64,000 nucleotides of DNA from Chitinophagaceae bacterium (lineage in GTDB: Bacteria > Bacteroidota > Bacteroidia > Chitinophagales > Chitinophagaceae): assembly GCA_947458275.1 (NCBI GenBank), contig CANGYR010000003.1, positions 151,058 to 215,057 of the forward strand. The letters are read 5' to 3'. The notes beneath the pieces are model-generated. The model saw nothing but the letters and a program-made list of their open reading frames with translations, made no database searches and was not told where the DNA came from. The position numbers and the translations under genes are program-made. The first letter of the stretch is position 1. Each line of letters starts with the position of its first letter. Positions 56,430 to 64,000 of this stretch are shown piece after piece.

Positions 56430-56894
56430 ATGAAACTTTTAAAAAGCATAACGTTATCTGTACTTTTTTTAGTTGCTCTATTTACAACTGCTTTTTCTCA
56501 GCAAAATATGGGGAAAGATTCAGCTAACGCAAGAAAAAAAATCAAGGCATTATATGTCGCCTACATCACGCAAGAGCTCTCCCTAACTGAAACCGAAGCG
56601 CAACAATTCTGGCCTGTACACATGGGATACGAAAATGAAATTAAATCGATTATTGAAAAAAAACTTCCCGAATTGGACAGAGAAGAAACTGTTTTGGGAG
56701 TAAAGAAAAAATATAAAGACAGATTTACAAAAGTTGTGGGGGCAGAACGTACCGAAAACTTTTACAAAAAAGACAAAGAGTTTAGAGGAAAACTGATTGA
56801 GCGCATGAGAGAACATAGAAAAGAAAGAGGTGGGCCTCCTCCGCCCAGAGGCAGAAGACATGGAATGGCACCTCCACCGCCGCCTGAGGATTAG
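56430..56894 (+). CDS. Spy/CpxP-like periplasmic protein
   Basis: 154 residues from ATG 56430 (MKLLKSITLSVLFLVALFTT, signal ending at FSQ); the frame is open to TTG 56400, but that overlaps the upstream gene. The mature part is helical and charged (AYITQELSLTETEAQQFWPV, then REETVLGVKKKYKDRF), with the Leu-T-x-x-E-A-x-x-F/W pattern of Spy/CpxP-like sensors. It ends in a Pro/Arg-rich tail (GGPPPPRGRRHG and APPPPPED). Stop and start are 1 nt apart from the preceding gene, so translation is coupled. Probably a periplasmic sensor or chaperone feeding the sigma system. Confidence 0.7.
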   Translation: MKLLKSITLSVLFLVALFTTAFSQQNMGKDSANARKKIKALYVAYITQELSLTETEAQQFWPVHMGYENEIKSIIEKKLPELDREETVLGVKKKYKDRFTKVVGAERTENFYKKDKEFRGKLIERMREHRKERGGPPPPRGRRHGMAPPPPPED

Positions 56895-56898
56895 ATAA

Positions 56899-56949
56899 TT
56901 TGGAGATGTGAAGATGAGGAGATGTGAAGATTTGGAGATGTGGAGATGG
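56899..56949. repeat. degenerate tandem repeat (TTTGGAGATGTGAAGAT units)
   Basis: Consecutive near-copies of TTTGGAGATGTGAAGAT and GAGGAGATGTGAAGAT directly after the Spy-like gene. Related on the opposite strand to ATCTTCAAAT repeats at 18501-18530. Such purine-rich simple repeats are seen between genes in this window only. Confidence 0.6.
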
Positions 56950-56978
56950 AAGCTGTGACCAACTAAACCCCTAAACCT

Positions 56979-57377
56979 TTAAACTTCTAAATTAAACTTC
57001 TCCCTTATTTCTGCTGTGGGGATCATGCATTGGTCCTTTTTCCCGAAAATGTTATAGCGATATTTTGCTGTCAGGTTGTAAAAAAAATCTCTGATGAAGC
57101 GGGGGATGAATCTGATAATGGTAAAGTATTTTGGATAGCCTTTTAGCAGTTTACATATTTGTATAAAAGCATCTGATCTTTTATATGCAACTCCCTCATT
57201 GATAAAAACTACCGTCTCTAATTCATCCGGCGCAATGTTATGTTGCAATAACAATTTTTGTCCGGCATGGCTCTGATGAGCAGCAAACTTTAATTGATTG
57301 TCTTTATCATGCTTTATTATCCAGTTAACGGAAGCATTACAAAAATTACAAACCCCATCGAAAATAACTATGTTCAT
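56979..57377 (-). CDS. DCC-family (DUF393) thiol-disulfide oxidoreductase-like protein
   Basis: 132 residues. The defining DxxCxxC motif is at the N-terminus: Asp7, Cys10, Cys13 in FDGVCNFCNASVNWI. Downstream IRFIPRFIRDFFYNLTAKYRY ends as usual for the family, close to YuxK. The family is thioredoxin-like; redox function is not well established. ATG start. Monocistronic. Confidence 0.88.
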   Translation of the reverse strand: MNIVIFDGVCNFCNASVNWIIKHDKDNQLKFAAHQSHAGQKLLLQHNIAPDELETVVFINEGVAYKRSDAFIQICKLLKGYPKYFTIIRFIPRFIRDFFYNLTAKYRYNIFGKKDQCMIPTAEIREKFNLEV

Positions 57378-57435
57378 GAAACCGTAATTGGTAGGAGATT
57401 GATAAATAAAATTACGAAATTTTCAATTCACATGC

Positions 57436-57497
57436 CGTTCCTACGGAACGGGTTATTTGTTTGAGTTTTTTTAGAGACATATCGCTCCTACGGAACG
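57436..57497. repeat. two palindromic repeats (CGTTCC-N3-GGAACG family)
   Basis: CGTTCCTACGGAACG at 57436-57450 and CGCTCCTACGGAACG at 57483-57497, 47 bp apart. The flanks CATGCCG before and GGTTATTTGTTT after copy 1, and TTTTTTTAGAGACAT before copy 2, match those of the 47488-47599 array almost letter for letter. Confidence 0.75.
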
Positions 57498-57569
57498 AAT
57501 TACAGGCGTTCTCTTTAAATTAATGACACACCTTTTACATTTAATATTCGACATTTTACATTTTACATT

Positions 57570-57953
57570 CTACATTCCCTTCCTTCCATCTATACTCCAT
57601 TTTCCCGGACCACACAATAAAATTGCAACGAATGCTATAAGGTACAACAAAGAATGTTCAGTTTTATCCATAGGATCTCCTGCATGGTAGAGGAAAGCTG
57701 CCACTACCATTGTAATTACTGCAGGTATCGCAGCCAATCGAGTCTTGAAACCGATTAAGATAAAAAACGGAGCGACAAATTCACCGAACATGGCAAGAAA
57801 AAGCAAAATGCCTGCGGTAGTCCCTGCAAAACCCCAGAAAGCGATTGGTTCGCCGGATGTCAGCTCAGTCAATTTCCCATATCCATGACGCATCATTAAA
57901 AGAGAAATACCTATTCTTAAAACAGCGAGTCCAATGTGTTGATATTTGTTCAT
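57570..57953 (-). CDS. DoxX-family membrane protein
   Basis: 127 residues, four membrane helices, DoxX/DoxD-like: IGLAVLRIGISLLMMRHGYGKL at the front, IAFWGFAGTTAGILLFLAMFGEF, then AIPAVITMVVAAFLYHAGDP and LLYLIAFVAILLCGPGKWSID. The GP-x-K/W-S-x-D end is typical. Function of the family is poorly known; possibly quinone- or redox-linked. ATG start. Confidence 0.9.
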   Translation of the reverse strand: MNKYQHIGLAVLRIGISLLMMRHGYGKLTELTSGEPIAFWGFAGTTAGILLFLAMFGEFVAPFFILIGFKTRLAAIPAVITMVVAAFLYHAGDPMDKTEHSLLYLIAFVAILLCGPGKWSIDGRKGM

Positions 57954-57996
57954 AATTTTTTTTTAAACAATCAATGTACAAAAAAGTTTTGAAATA

Positions 57997-60429
57997 TTAT
58001 CCTTTGATCCGCTTCGCCTCTGTTTCCAATCCGGTTTTTCGTTCTCTTGCTGCTTTGATTTGAGCACTTCCAAATCTCCAGTTGAGACTAAAACTTACTG
58101 TACGGCTTTCCCAGTTTCCGCCGCCATTGACCGAAAGACCACCGAAATTATTTTGGGCTCTCCAGGGAGCAGTGAAGAAAATATCTGTTACAGACAACTT
58201 CACGGAAGCGGCTTTATTGAATAATAATTTCTGAATGCCCAAATCAATTGCTCCCTGCGGTTTTGTTCGCCAAGCGCCACCCCATACAGATGGCCCATTG
58301 AACCAACCGCTGATTTCAGCTGAGTAATCTTTTCCAAGCGTAAAACTTTGTTGTAAGTATGCTCCATAAGAAGGCACATCTTGTCTTAATTGATTATCCC
58401 CTATTCGACCTGACAAACGCTGGAAGTTGAAATAAATGTTTACATACCCATTCCACCAATTCTTAAAGGGTGTTGAAGCACCTATACCGGCATTGAACAC
58501 CTGTTGAGTAGCAAGATTTCTTTGCTGAATAAACGTGGCATTTTTTATTGTGTCTGTAATCTCTGTTGCGTAATCCTTTACATGACTGTACCCAAGCGTG
58601 GTATTGATTAATCCCATAAATACATGAGCCAGTTCAATGGTATTGGTATATTGGGGTCTTAAAAATGCGTTCCCCTTTGCGAAAGTCAGTTCATCTAATT
58701 TATTCTCAAACGGATTGAGGTCCTGATAAGTAGGACGGTCAATTCTTCTGCTATAGGTCAAATTAAAACTGTGTTTCTCATTTATATTGTAACTGAGTGC
58801 AGCGGATGGAAAGAAATCAAAGTACGATCGCTTCACTTTATCGGCAGCATCTGATGTGCCGTCTGCACGTGTCAATATCCCTTCACTGTTTGTCTGTTCA
58901 GATCTGATTCCGGCCTGAAAACTAAACTTATCATTTAATGCTCTCTGAAAATTAACATAGAGTGCGTTTACATTTTCATCATAAGAAAACCGATTACTCC
59001 TGTCGAGCTGTTTGATGGGAATACCATTCAAATCATCTGTAAAAAAATCAAAAGTATTATTAGTCTTCACCAAAGAAAATTTAGCGCCGTATCCAATTTT
59101 ACCTTTCCATAATCTTTGTTCAATATCAATTTTGGCTGTATTGATATCAATGTTAATAGGAGTATTATTTCGGTTGGTAATATTGTACAATAATTGACTA
59201 TTCTGATCAAGATAATTATTGGGTTGAAAACTGGTACCCGTACCTCTGAATAAACCATGGTCGGCATCAAAATTAATTTCAGTGCCGCTTGTATCCGAAT
59301 AACGGTAGTTTACATTAATGTTGGCATTGGTGCGTGAGGAAGGTGCTGTATTGAATGCCTGTAATGTTTTAATAAAAGCACCTGTTTGCTGATAATAAAT
59401 GGGAGAATTACTTGCGCTGCTCCAGTCTGCATCTGTATGATTGAATGTGGTCATAATTCCAATGGTATGCCGGCTGTTGATAAAATAATCTGCGCCTGCT
59501 TTGGTGTTGATGGAGTTATTTTTATTTATGTTCTTATTTATCTGATCATAAATGGTATCCTTTTGCAATCGGTACAGATTCATATTATTGTGATACAAAC
59601 CCAACGCGCCGCTTATATTTCCAAAAACATTTACTTTTTTGTCGCGATAGTTTAGATTTAATCCTCCATTTCCTTTTGGTGTAACACCTTGTACAAATCC
59701 GGATGTAATACTTCCATTGGTACCGAATTTTTTATTTTTCTTGAGACGAATGTTGATGATACCGGCATTACCGCTCGCATCATATTTGGCTGAAGGATTG
59801 CTAATCATTTCAATTGCTTCCATGTCATTGCTGTTAATGCTTCTCAGGTAAGCAGTGAGATCTTTATTGTCGAGTTGCAACATTTTTCCATCGACATAAA
59901 TTCTTACACCCGTCTTGCCTTTCATGCTGATGTTATCGTTATTGTCTACCTGCACGCCAGGACTTTTTCTCAGCATTTCAAAAGCATCACTTCCGGTGGC
60001 ATTGATACTTGCCTCCACATTGAAAACAGTTTTGTCTGCTTTCACTTCAATCAATTGTTTTTTTGATGTAACCACCACTTCTTTGAGATTGCCTGAAGTT
60101 GTTTGCATTACTGCTGTGGGAACTTCATAATTAACAGCATTGACTTTACTGAAAACAGCGGAATATTTTGTCTCATAACCGGCTGAAGAAAATCCGATAA
60201 GATATTCTCCTCCTGCAATGCCCGAAAATTCATATCGGCCTGATTGATCAGCAATGGCCGTCTTTATCAGACTGCTGTCTGATGATTTCAATAATTCTAT
60301 GGTTGTTGACTGCAGGGGTTTTCCTTTGACATCATTGACAATACCTGATATCTGACCGGATGATTGAGAAAAACCATTTGTAAATACAACCAGCATTAGT
60401 ACAGTCAACAGTGATTTTATAGAACGCAT
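57997..60429 (-). CDS. outer-membrane beta-barrel protein (TonB-receptor-like)
   Basis: About 810 residues from ATG 60429 (MRSIKSLLTVLMLVVFTNGFSQ signal). The frame is open to 60633, but that would put 68 unrelated residues before the signal and overlap the divergent nucleosidase gene by 10 nt. N-terminal carboxypeptidase-like domain (SGIVNDVKGKPLQSTTIELL), plug-like domain (FEMLRKSPGVQVDNNDNIS, IYVDGKMLQL, IEMISNPSAKYDASGNAG), and a C-terminal barrel of the outer-membrane beta-barrel type 3. The ligand is unknown. The DoxX gene lies 43 nt downstream. Confidence 0.88.
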   Translation of the reverse strand: MRSIKSLLTVLMLVVFTNGFSQSSGQISGIVNDVKGKPLQSTTIELLKSSDSSLIKTAIADQSGRYEFSGIAGGEYLIGFSSAGYETKYSAVFSKVNAVNYEVPTAVMQTTSGNLKEVVVTSKKQLIEVKADKTVFNVEASINATGSDAFEMLRKSPGVQVDNNDNISMKGKTGVRIYVDGKMLQLDNKDLTAYLRSINSNDMEAIEMISNPSAKYDASGNAGIINIRLKKNKKFGTNGSITSGFVQGVTPKGNGGLNLNYRDKKVNVFGNISGALGLYHNNMNLYRLQKDTIYDQINKNINKNNSINTKAGADYFINSRHTIGIMTTFNHTDADWSSASNSPIYYQQTGAFIKTLQAFNTAPSSRTNANINVNYRYSDTSGTEINFDADHGLFRGTGTSFQPNNYLDQNSQLLYNITNRNNTPINIDINTAKIDIEQRLWKGKIGYGAKFSLVKTNNTFDFFTDDLNGIPIKQLDRSNRFSYDENVNALYVNFQRALNDKFSFQAGIRSEQTNSEGILTRADGTSDAADKVKRSYFDFFPSAALSYNINEKHSFNLTYSRRIDRPTYQDLNPFENKLDELTFAKGNAFLRPQYTNTIELAHVFMGLINTTLGYSHVKDYATEITDTIKNATFIQQRNLATQQVFNAGIGASTPFKNWWNGYVNIYFNFQRLSGRIGDNQLRQDVPSYGAYLQQSFTLGKDYSAEISGWFNGPSVWGGAWRTKPQGAIDLGIQKLLFNKAASVKLSVTDIFFTAPWRAQNNFGGLSVNGGGNWESRTVSFSLNWRFGSAQIKAARERKTGLETEAKRIKG

Positions 60430-60623
60430 TTTAAGGAGTTTATTTAAGCAAAAATGGCATAAATAAACTCCTTGGCCAATTAAATAGTACAAAGTGCGGT
60501 AAAAAAGGATAAGTGGTAATTCAATGCCGCAAGCTAAAATATAAATCTCGTGGTATTTTGAATGCTTGTTGTAGAGTGCTAAATTGGGCTGTAAACAGTT
60601 TATGAATTTAAAAACCCATCTTA

Positions 60624-61388
60624 ATGGTTGCAAATAAAAAAACAGGCATCATTGGAGCGATGCCGGAGGAGATTGATGCAGTCGCGAATTTATTGGAAGA
60701 ACGCACGGAGGAAACGATAGGCATGCGAACGTATTATTCAGGAATTATAAACGGAGTAGCCACTGTAGTGGTGTTTTGCAGATGGGGGAAAGTAGCTGCA
60801 GCTACCACTGTTTCTACACTGATTCATCGTTTTGGCATAACTGACCTGATTTTTACAGGAGTCGCAGGTGCCATAAATTCAGCATTACGGATTGGCGATA
60901 TAGTAATTGGTGCAAGACTTATACAGCACGATATGGACGCAAGACCACTAATGCCACAGTATCAGATACCCTTGCTGGGAAAAGATTTTTTTGAAATTGA
61001 AAACGAAAATATCAACAGGATGGCTGACATCATTGGAAGTGCAATAAAGGAAAACAAATTTCTTTTAGGTTCAACAGATTTGGCAAAACAATTTAACATT
61101 ACCCATCCTAAAATATTCATCGGAGATATTGCCAGTGGTGACCAGTTTATTTCTGGGAGTGCGCAACGGACAAAAATAATAAGTCAACTTCCTTCGGTGC
61201 TTTGTGTGGAGATGGAAGGCGCTGCTGTTGCACAGGTGTGCTATGAGAACGCTATCCCTTTTGTTGTTATAAGAGTAATATCTGATGCTGCAGATGAAGA
61301 GTCTGAAATGGATTTCCCTTTGTTTATCAAAGAAGTGGCAAGCTTATACTCTTTACAAATCATCAAGGCCATTTATGGCCTCAAATAA
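60624..61388 (+). CDS. mtnN: 5'-methylthioadenosine/S-adenosylhomocysteine nucleosidase
   Basis: 254 residues. Removes adenine from MTA and SAH in methionine salvage. Family marks: TGIIGAMPEEIDAV at the start, DLIFTGVAGAINSALRIGDIVIG, IASGDQFISG, VEMEGAAVAQVCYE and the catalytic Asp in RVISDAADEE. About 20 residues longer than E. coli MtnN. ATG start; divergent from the outer-membrane barrel gene and closed by a terminator. Confidence 0.92.
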   Translation: MVANKKTGIIGAMPEEIDAVANLLEERTEETIGMRTYYSGIINGVATVVVFCRWGKVAAATTVSTLIHRFGITDLIFTGVAGAINSALRIGDIVIGARLIQHDMDARPLMPQYQIPLLGKDFFEIENENINRMADIIGSAIKENKFLLGSTDLAKQFNITHPKIFIGDIASGDQFISGSAQRTKIISQLPSVLCVEMEGAAVAQVCYENAIPFVVIRVISDAADEESEMDFPLFIKEVASLYSLQIIKAIYGLK

Positions 61389-61395
61389 TAAAAAA

Positions 61396-61417
61396 GCCGG
61401 CTGTATACACAGCCGGC
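61396..61417. terminator. bidirectional hairpin terminator
   Basis: GCCGGCTGT, loop ATAC, ACAGCCGGC: perfect 9-bp stem between the convergent ends of mtnN (61388) and the Cys-repeat protein gene (61443); A residues on the left flank supply a T tail for the minus strand. Confidence 0.8.
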
Positions 61418-61442
61418 CTCCGCTTTTCATTGATATTCTATT

Positions 61443-64000
61443 TTAATTGCCTTTTATCAGACGAACTACTTTACGTTGTTTGCCTTGAATCAACTCAGCG
61501 AAGTATAAGCCCTGGCGATACGCTCCCCCAATCTGTAAGGTCTGGCCTTCTTTCAGCTGATCAAATTGCTCCATGATTCGTCCGTTCACATCCATCACTC
61601 TGATAACCATACGTTGTTTTTTATCAGAGCTGACCGGTTGCAGTCTGAAATAGGTTGAGGATGGATTACCCAACACGCGAAGATCAATGGCAGAAGTTGT
61701 ATTGGGTATGCTGTACTGATCATTTGCTTTTTTGACAAATGGGGTTGAGATATTCGAAACAAGAGGAACCGGTGAATAGAACAAACTGATGCCGGTGCTG
61801 TATTTATTCTGCCCATTCAGTGAATTCACACTTAACGCATTCAGATTTCCTGAATTATTTCCTGCAAAAAGATCAGCAATCCGGTACGTATAGGCTCTGT
61901 CAGGACCCTGATCCGTAATGCGGATGAATGTTTGATCGACCGCAAGACCCAATGCTTTTTTAATGCCGGCACCATTTTGCGACTTCATTTTTCGGGAACG
62001 CGTTGCATTGCCAACAGAGATTCTGGAAGCGGTAAGCGATGTTACCGGATAACGGAAGATCGTTTTTTCACGATCATTATCCAGTACATAGATTATGTTA
62101 TTTGCAGCATCATAACCCAAAGCTTCTGCATCTTTATTGTCTTTGTTCAATGCAATTCTTTGCAATGCATTATAGTTAGACGTTCCATTGTATGCATCAT
62201 CGAGATTATATCGGTAGATGAATTCCGATTTATCTTCTACCACCAAAAGATGATTTCCTATAATTGCCAATCCGGAGAGGGATTTCAAATTTTTCCCATC
62301 AGTATTGCGCAGTTTACGTGAAACAGATGATGTTGTAGCAGATCCATTGATGCGATACACTCTTTGTTCAGATCCGCTCAAAACATATACATCGCTTGAT
62401 ATTGCCCAAATATCTTCGGCATTTACCTCCTTTTTAGATGAAATCGGGTTGCTTCGGACAAGATTAAAATCGGCATCATAATAGAATATGCGATCGGCTT
62501 CTTTGTCTGACACAACGAAATAATTTGGCAATGTAACTCTGATTGAAACAGTATTAGACAAAGCAGGATTTCCGCTTACACAAGTCGCGTTGCTTGTCAG
62601 GATACACTGAATAGTTTCTCCGTTACTCCAACCTGTTCCGGTGTATGTATTGCTATTCGTTCCGACGGTAATACCATTCCGCTTCCAGGTATACGTTGGA
62701 TTGGAGCCTCCATTAGCTATTGGGCTTGCCTTAAAGGTAATGCTATATGAAGAAGGGACCGGGGCATTGAAATCAATAGTATTTGAAGATGCGGAAAACT
62801 TACCCTCATCAGAAGAGATAATGATTGATACCAAATTAGGAGTGCCGGTATTGATCCACTTACACTGATTCGTATTGAACACATAATTATCCCAGCAGTT
62901 CACTTTCGCAGGCTCCTGTGGTTTAGTACCGGTTACAACCCATGAACATGTGGTTGTATTAAAGTTCGCTGACTCATAACATGCCAATGTTGGTTGCTGA
63001 GGTTGTGTGCCTGTTACATCCCATTTACATGTCTGCGTATTGAACGTTGCAGTTTCATAGCACGCTGTATTCGGACGTGTAGGCTGTGTACCTGTTACTA
63101 CCCACTGACATGAAGTACCATTGAATGTCGCTGTCTCGTAACATGCGATTGATGGCTGTGTAGGCTGTGTACCTGTTACATCCCATTTGCATGTCTGTGT
63201 ATTGAACGTTGCTGTTTCGTAACATGCTGTCGCAGGTTTAGTTGGTTGTGTGCCAGTTACATCCCAATCACATGAGGTTGTATTAAACGTAGCTGTTTCG
63301 TAACATGCAGTTGCAGGTTTAGTTGGTTGTGTGCCAGTTACATCCCAATCACATGATGTTGTGTTGAACGTAGCAGTCTCGTAGCAAGCAAGTGATGGTT
63401 GCTCAGGCTGAGTTCCGGTTACATCCCATGAACATGAAGTAGTATTAAATGTAGCAGACTCGTAGCAAGCCAGTGATGGTTGCTCAGGCTGAGTTCCGCT
63501 CACAACCCACTCACATGAGGTTGTATTAAACGTTGCTGTTTCGTAACATGCTGTCGCAGGTTTAGTTGGTTGTGTGCCAGATACTACCCACTCACATGAG
63601 GTTGTATTAAACGTAGCTGTCTCATAACATGCAGTTGCAGGTTGCTCAGGCTGAGTTCCGCTCACATCCCATGAACATGAATTTGTATTAAATGTAGCTG
63701 ACTCATAGCAAGCAAGTGTTGGTTGCGCTGGTTGAGTACCTGTTACATCCCATGAACATGAAGTTGTATTAAATGTAGCTGACTCATAGCATGCCAGTGT
63801 TGGTTGCGCTGGTTGAGTTCCGGTTACATCCCATGAACATGAAGTAGTATTAAATGTAGCAGACTCGTAGCAAGCCAGTGATGGTTGCTCAGGCTGAGTT
63901 CCGCTCACATCCCATGAACATGAAGTTGTATTAAATGTAGCTGACTCATAGCATGCCAGTGTTGGTTGCGCTGGTTGAGTACCTGTTACATCCCATGAAC
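61443..64000 (-). CDS. giant Cys-repeat surface protein with T9SS sorting domain, N-terminus missing
   Basis: The gene runs off the right edge; about 852 residues are visible and the frame stays open to 64000. From the edge inward: about 14 tandem repeats of 27 residues (GTQP-x-x-P-x-x-ACYE-[ST]-ATFNTTSC-x-W-x-V-T), each with two Cys that could form a disulfide; then an Ig/PKD-like domain (NPTYTWKRNGITVG), a beta-propeller-like region (YFVVSDKEADRIFYYDADF, repeated LAV-x-x-x-x-IY themes), and a C-terminal sorting domain (VMDVNGRIMEQFDQLKEGQ to the end). It is probably a long surface adhesin or fibre. The true start is not in the window. Confidence 0.85.
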   Translation of the reverse strand, partial: SWDVTGTQPAQPTLACYESATFNTTSCSWDVSGTQPEQPSLACYESATFNTTSCSWDVTGTQPAQPTLACYESATFNTTSCSWDVTGTQPAQPTLACYESATFNTNSCSWDVSGTQPEQPATACYETATFNTTSCEWVVSGTQPTKPATACYETATFNTTSCEWVVSGTQPEQPSLACYESATFNTTSCSWDVTGTQPEQPSLACYETATFNTTSCDWDVTGTQPTKPATACYETATFNTTSCDWDVTGTQPTKPATACYETATFNTQTCKWDVTGTQPTQPSIACYETATFNGTSCQWVVTGTQPTRPNTACYETATFNTQTCKWDVTGTQPQQPTLACYESANFNTTTCSWVVTGTKPQEPAKVNCWDNYVFNTNQCKWINTGTPNLVSIIISSDEGKFSASSNTIDFNAPVPSSYSITFKASPIANGGSNPTYTWKRNGITVGTNSNTYTGTGWSNGETIQCILTSNATCVSGNPALSNTVSIRVTLPNYFVVSDKEADRIFYYDADFNLVRSNPISSKKEVNAEDIWAISSDVYVLSGSEQRVYRINGSATTSSVSRKLRNTDGKNLKSLSGLAIIGNHLLVVEDKSEFIYRYNLDDAYNGTSNYNALQRIALNKDNKDAEALGYDAANNIIYVLDNDREKTIFRYPVTSLTASRISVGNATRSRKMKSQNGAGIKKALGLAVDQTFIRITDQGPDRAYTYRIADLFAGNNSGNLNALSVNSLNGQNKYSTGISLFYSPVPLVSNISTPFVKKANDQYSIPNTTSAIDLRVLGNPSSTYFRLQPVSSDKKQRMVIRVMDVNGRIMEQFDQLKEGQTLQIGGAYRQGLYFAELIQGKQRKVVRLIKGN
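62845..64000. repeat. 81-bp tandem repeat array in the Cys-repeat protein
   Basis: About 14 copies of an 81-bp unit encoding 27 residues. Copies nearest the right edge are almost identical in DNA (63700-64000), while those toward 62870 have diverged (for example the last one ends CKWI). This gradient suggests recent expansion at the N-terminal side. The array continues beyond the window. Confidence 0.85.

Noticed and set aside
60430..60633. N-terminal extension of 68 residues on the outer-membrane barrel gene
   Set aside because: The extension precedes a clear signal peptide and overlaps the divergent nucleosidase gene; ATG 60429 is the natural start.
62845..64000. CRISPR array at the right edge
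   Set aside because: The repeats are 81 bp, in frame, encode a continuous protein, and have no unique spacers.

Overview
This window is a chromosomal segment of a Bacteroidota bacterium, most likely a member of the Chitinophagaceae or a close relative. It is AT-rich. Several genes are preceded by the Bacteroidota -7 element TAnnTTTG. There are three large outer-membrane beta-barrel receptors with carboxypeptidase-like N-terminal domains, and at least two very large exported proteins that end in type IX secretion (T9SS) sorting domains. No phage, insertion sequence, CRISPR array, rRNA or tRNA was seen.

Layout. 0-4.3 kb: an HlyD-type adaptor (cut by the left edge) and an ABC exporter with a badly degenerate ATPase domain, divergent from a canonical ABC exporter. 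4.3-7.4 kb: a TonB-dependent receptor plus lipoprotein operon under an inverted-repeat operator of the Fur/Zur type. 7.4-12.8 kb: thiolase, pyrD, TerC, rsmE, dnaB. 12.85-13.27 kb: a non-coding region with six helically phased DnaA-box-like sites, a candidate replication origin. 13.3-22 kb: pheT, a coiled-coil ORF, zapA, rny, rplS, tatA, gatA and a lytic transglycosylase. 22-28.6 kb (minus strand): pabB, an acidic disordered protein, purA, clpX, two different clpP genes and a zinc peptidase. 28.8-38.4 kb: an ATP synthase operon (atpB-E-F-H ... atpA) split by an opposite-strand 1669-residue M36 protease gene; no atpG follows atpA. 38.5-42.7 kb: a lipid-exporter-type ABC protein and an exported 767-residue protein with a probable separase/CHAT-like (clan CD) domain. 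42.9-46 kb: an OmpR-family two-component system and a GT4 glycosyltransferase. 46-53 kb: a beta-helix lipoprotein and TonB receptor, divergent from a DUF47/PhoU-like protein and a Pit phosphate transporter, with an 11-bp-period PHO-box-like array between them. 53-57 kb: galE, a lone C-terminal transketolase subunit, and an ECF sigma/anti-sigma/Spy-like trio. 57-61.4 kb: DCC-family protein, DoxX, outer-membrane barrel protein, MTA/SAH nucleosidase. 61.4-64 kb: the C-terminal part of a giant Cys-repeat T9SS protein, cut by the right edge.

Most genes are core housekeeping genes. The best leads are the DnaA-box cluster beside dnaB, the PHO-box-like array joining an outer-membrane receptor to Pit, the separase/CHAT-like protein, the protease gene inside the atp operon, the second ClpP with an altered N-terminus, and the ABC exporter that keeps only its Walker A motif. 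Links between neighbouring genes are inferred from position and motifs; no database search was run.
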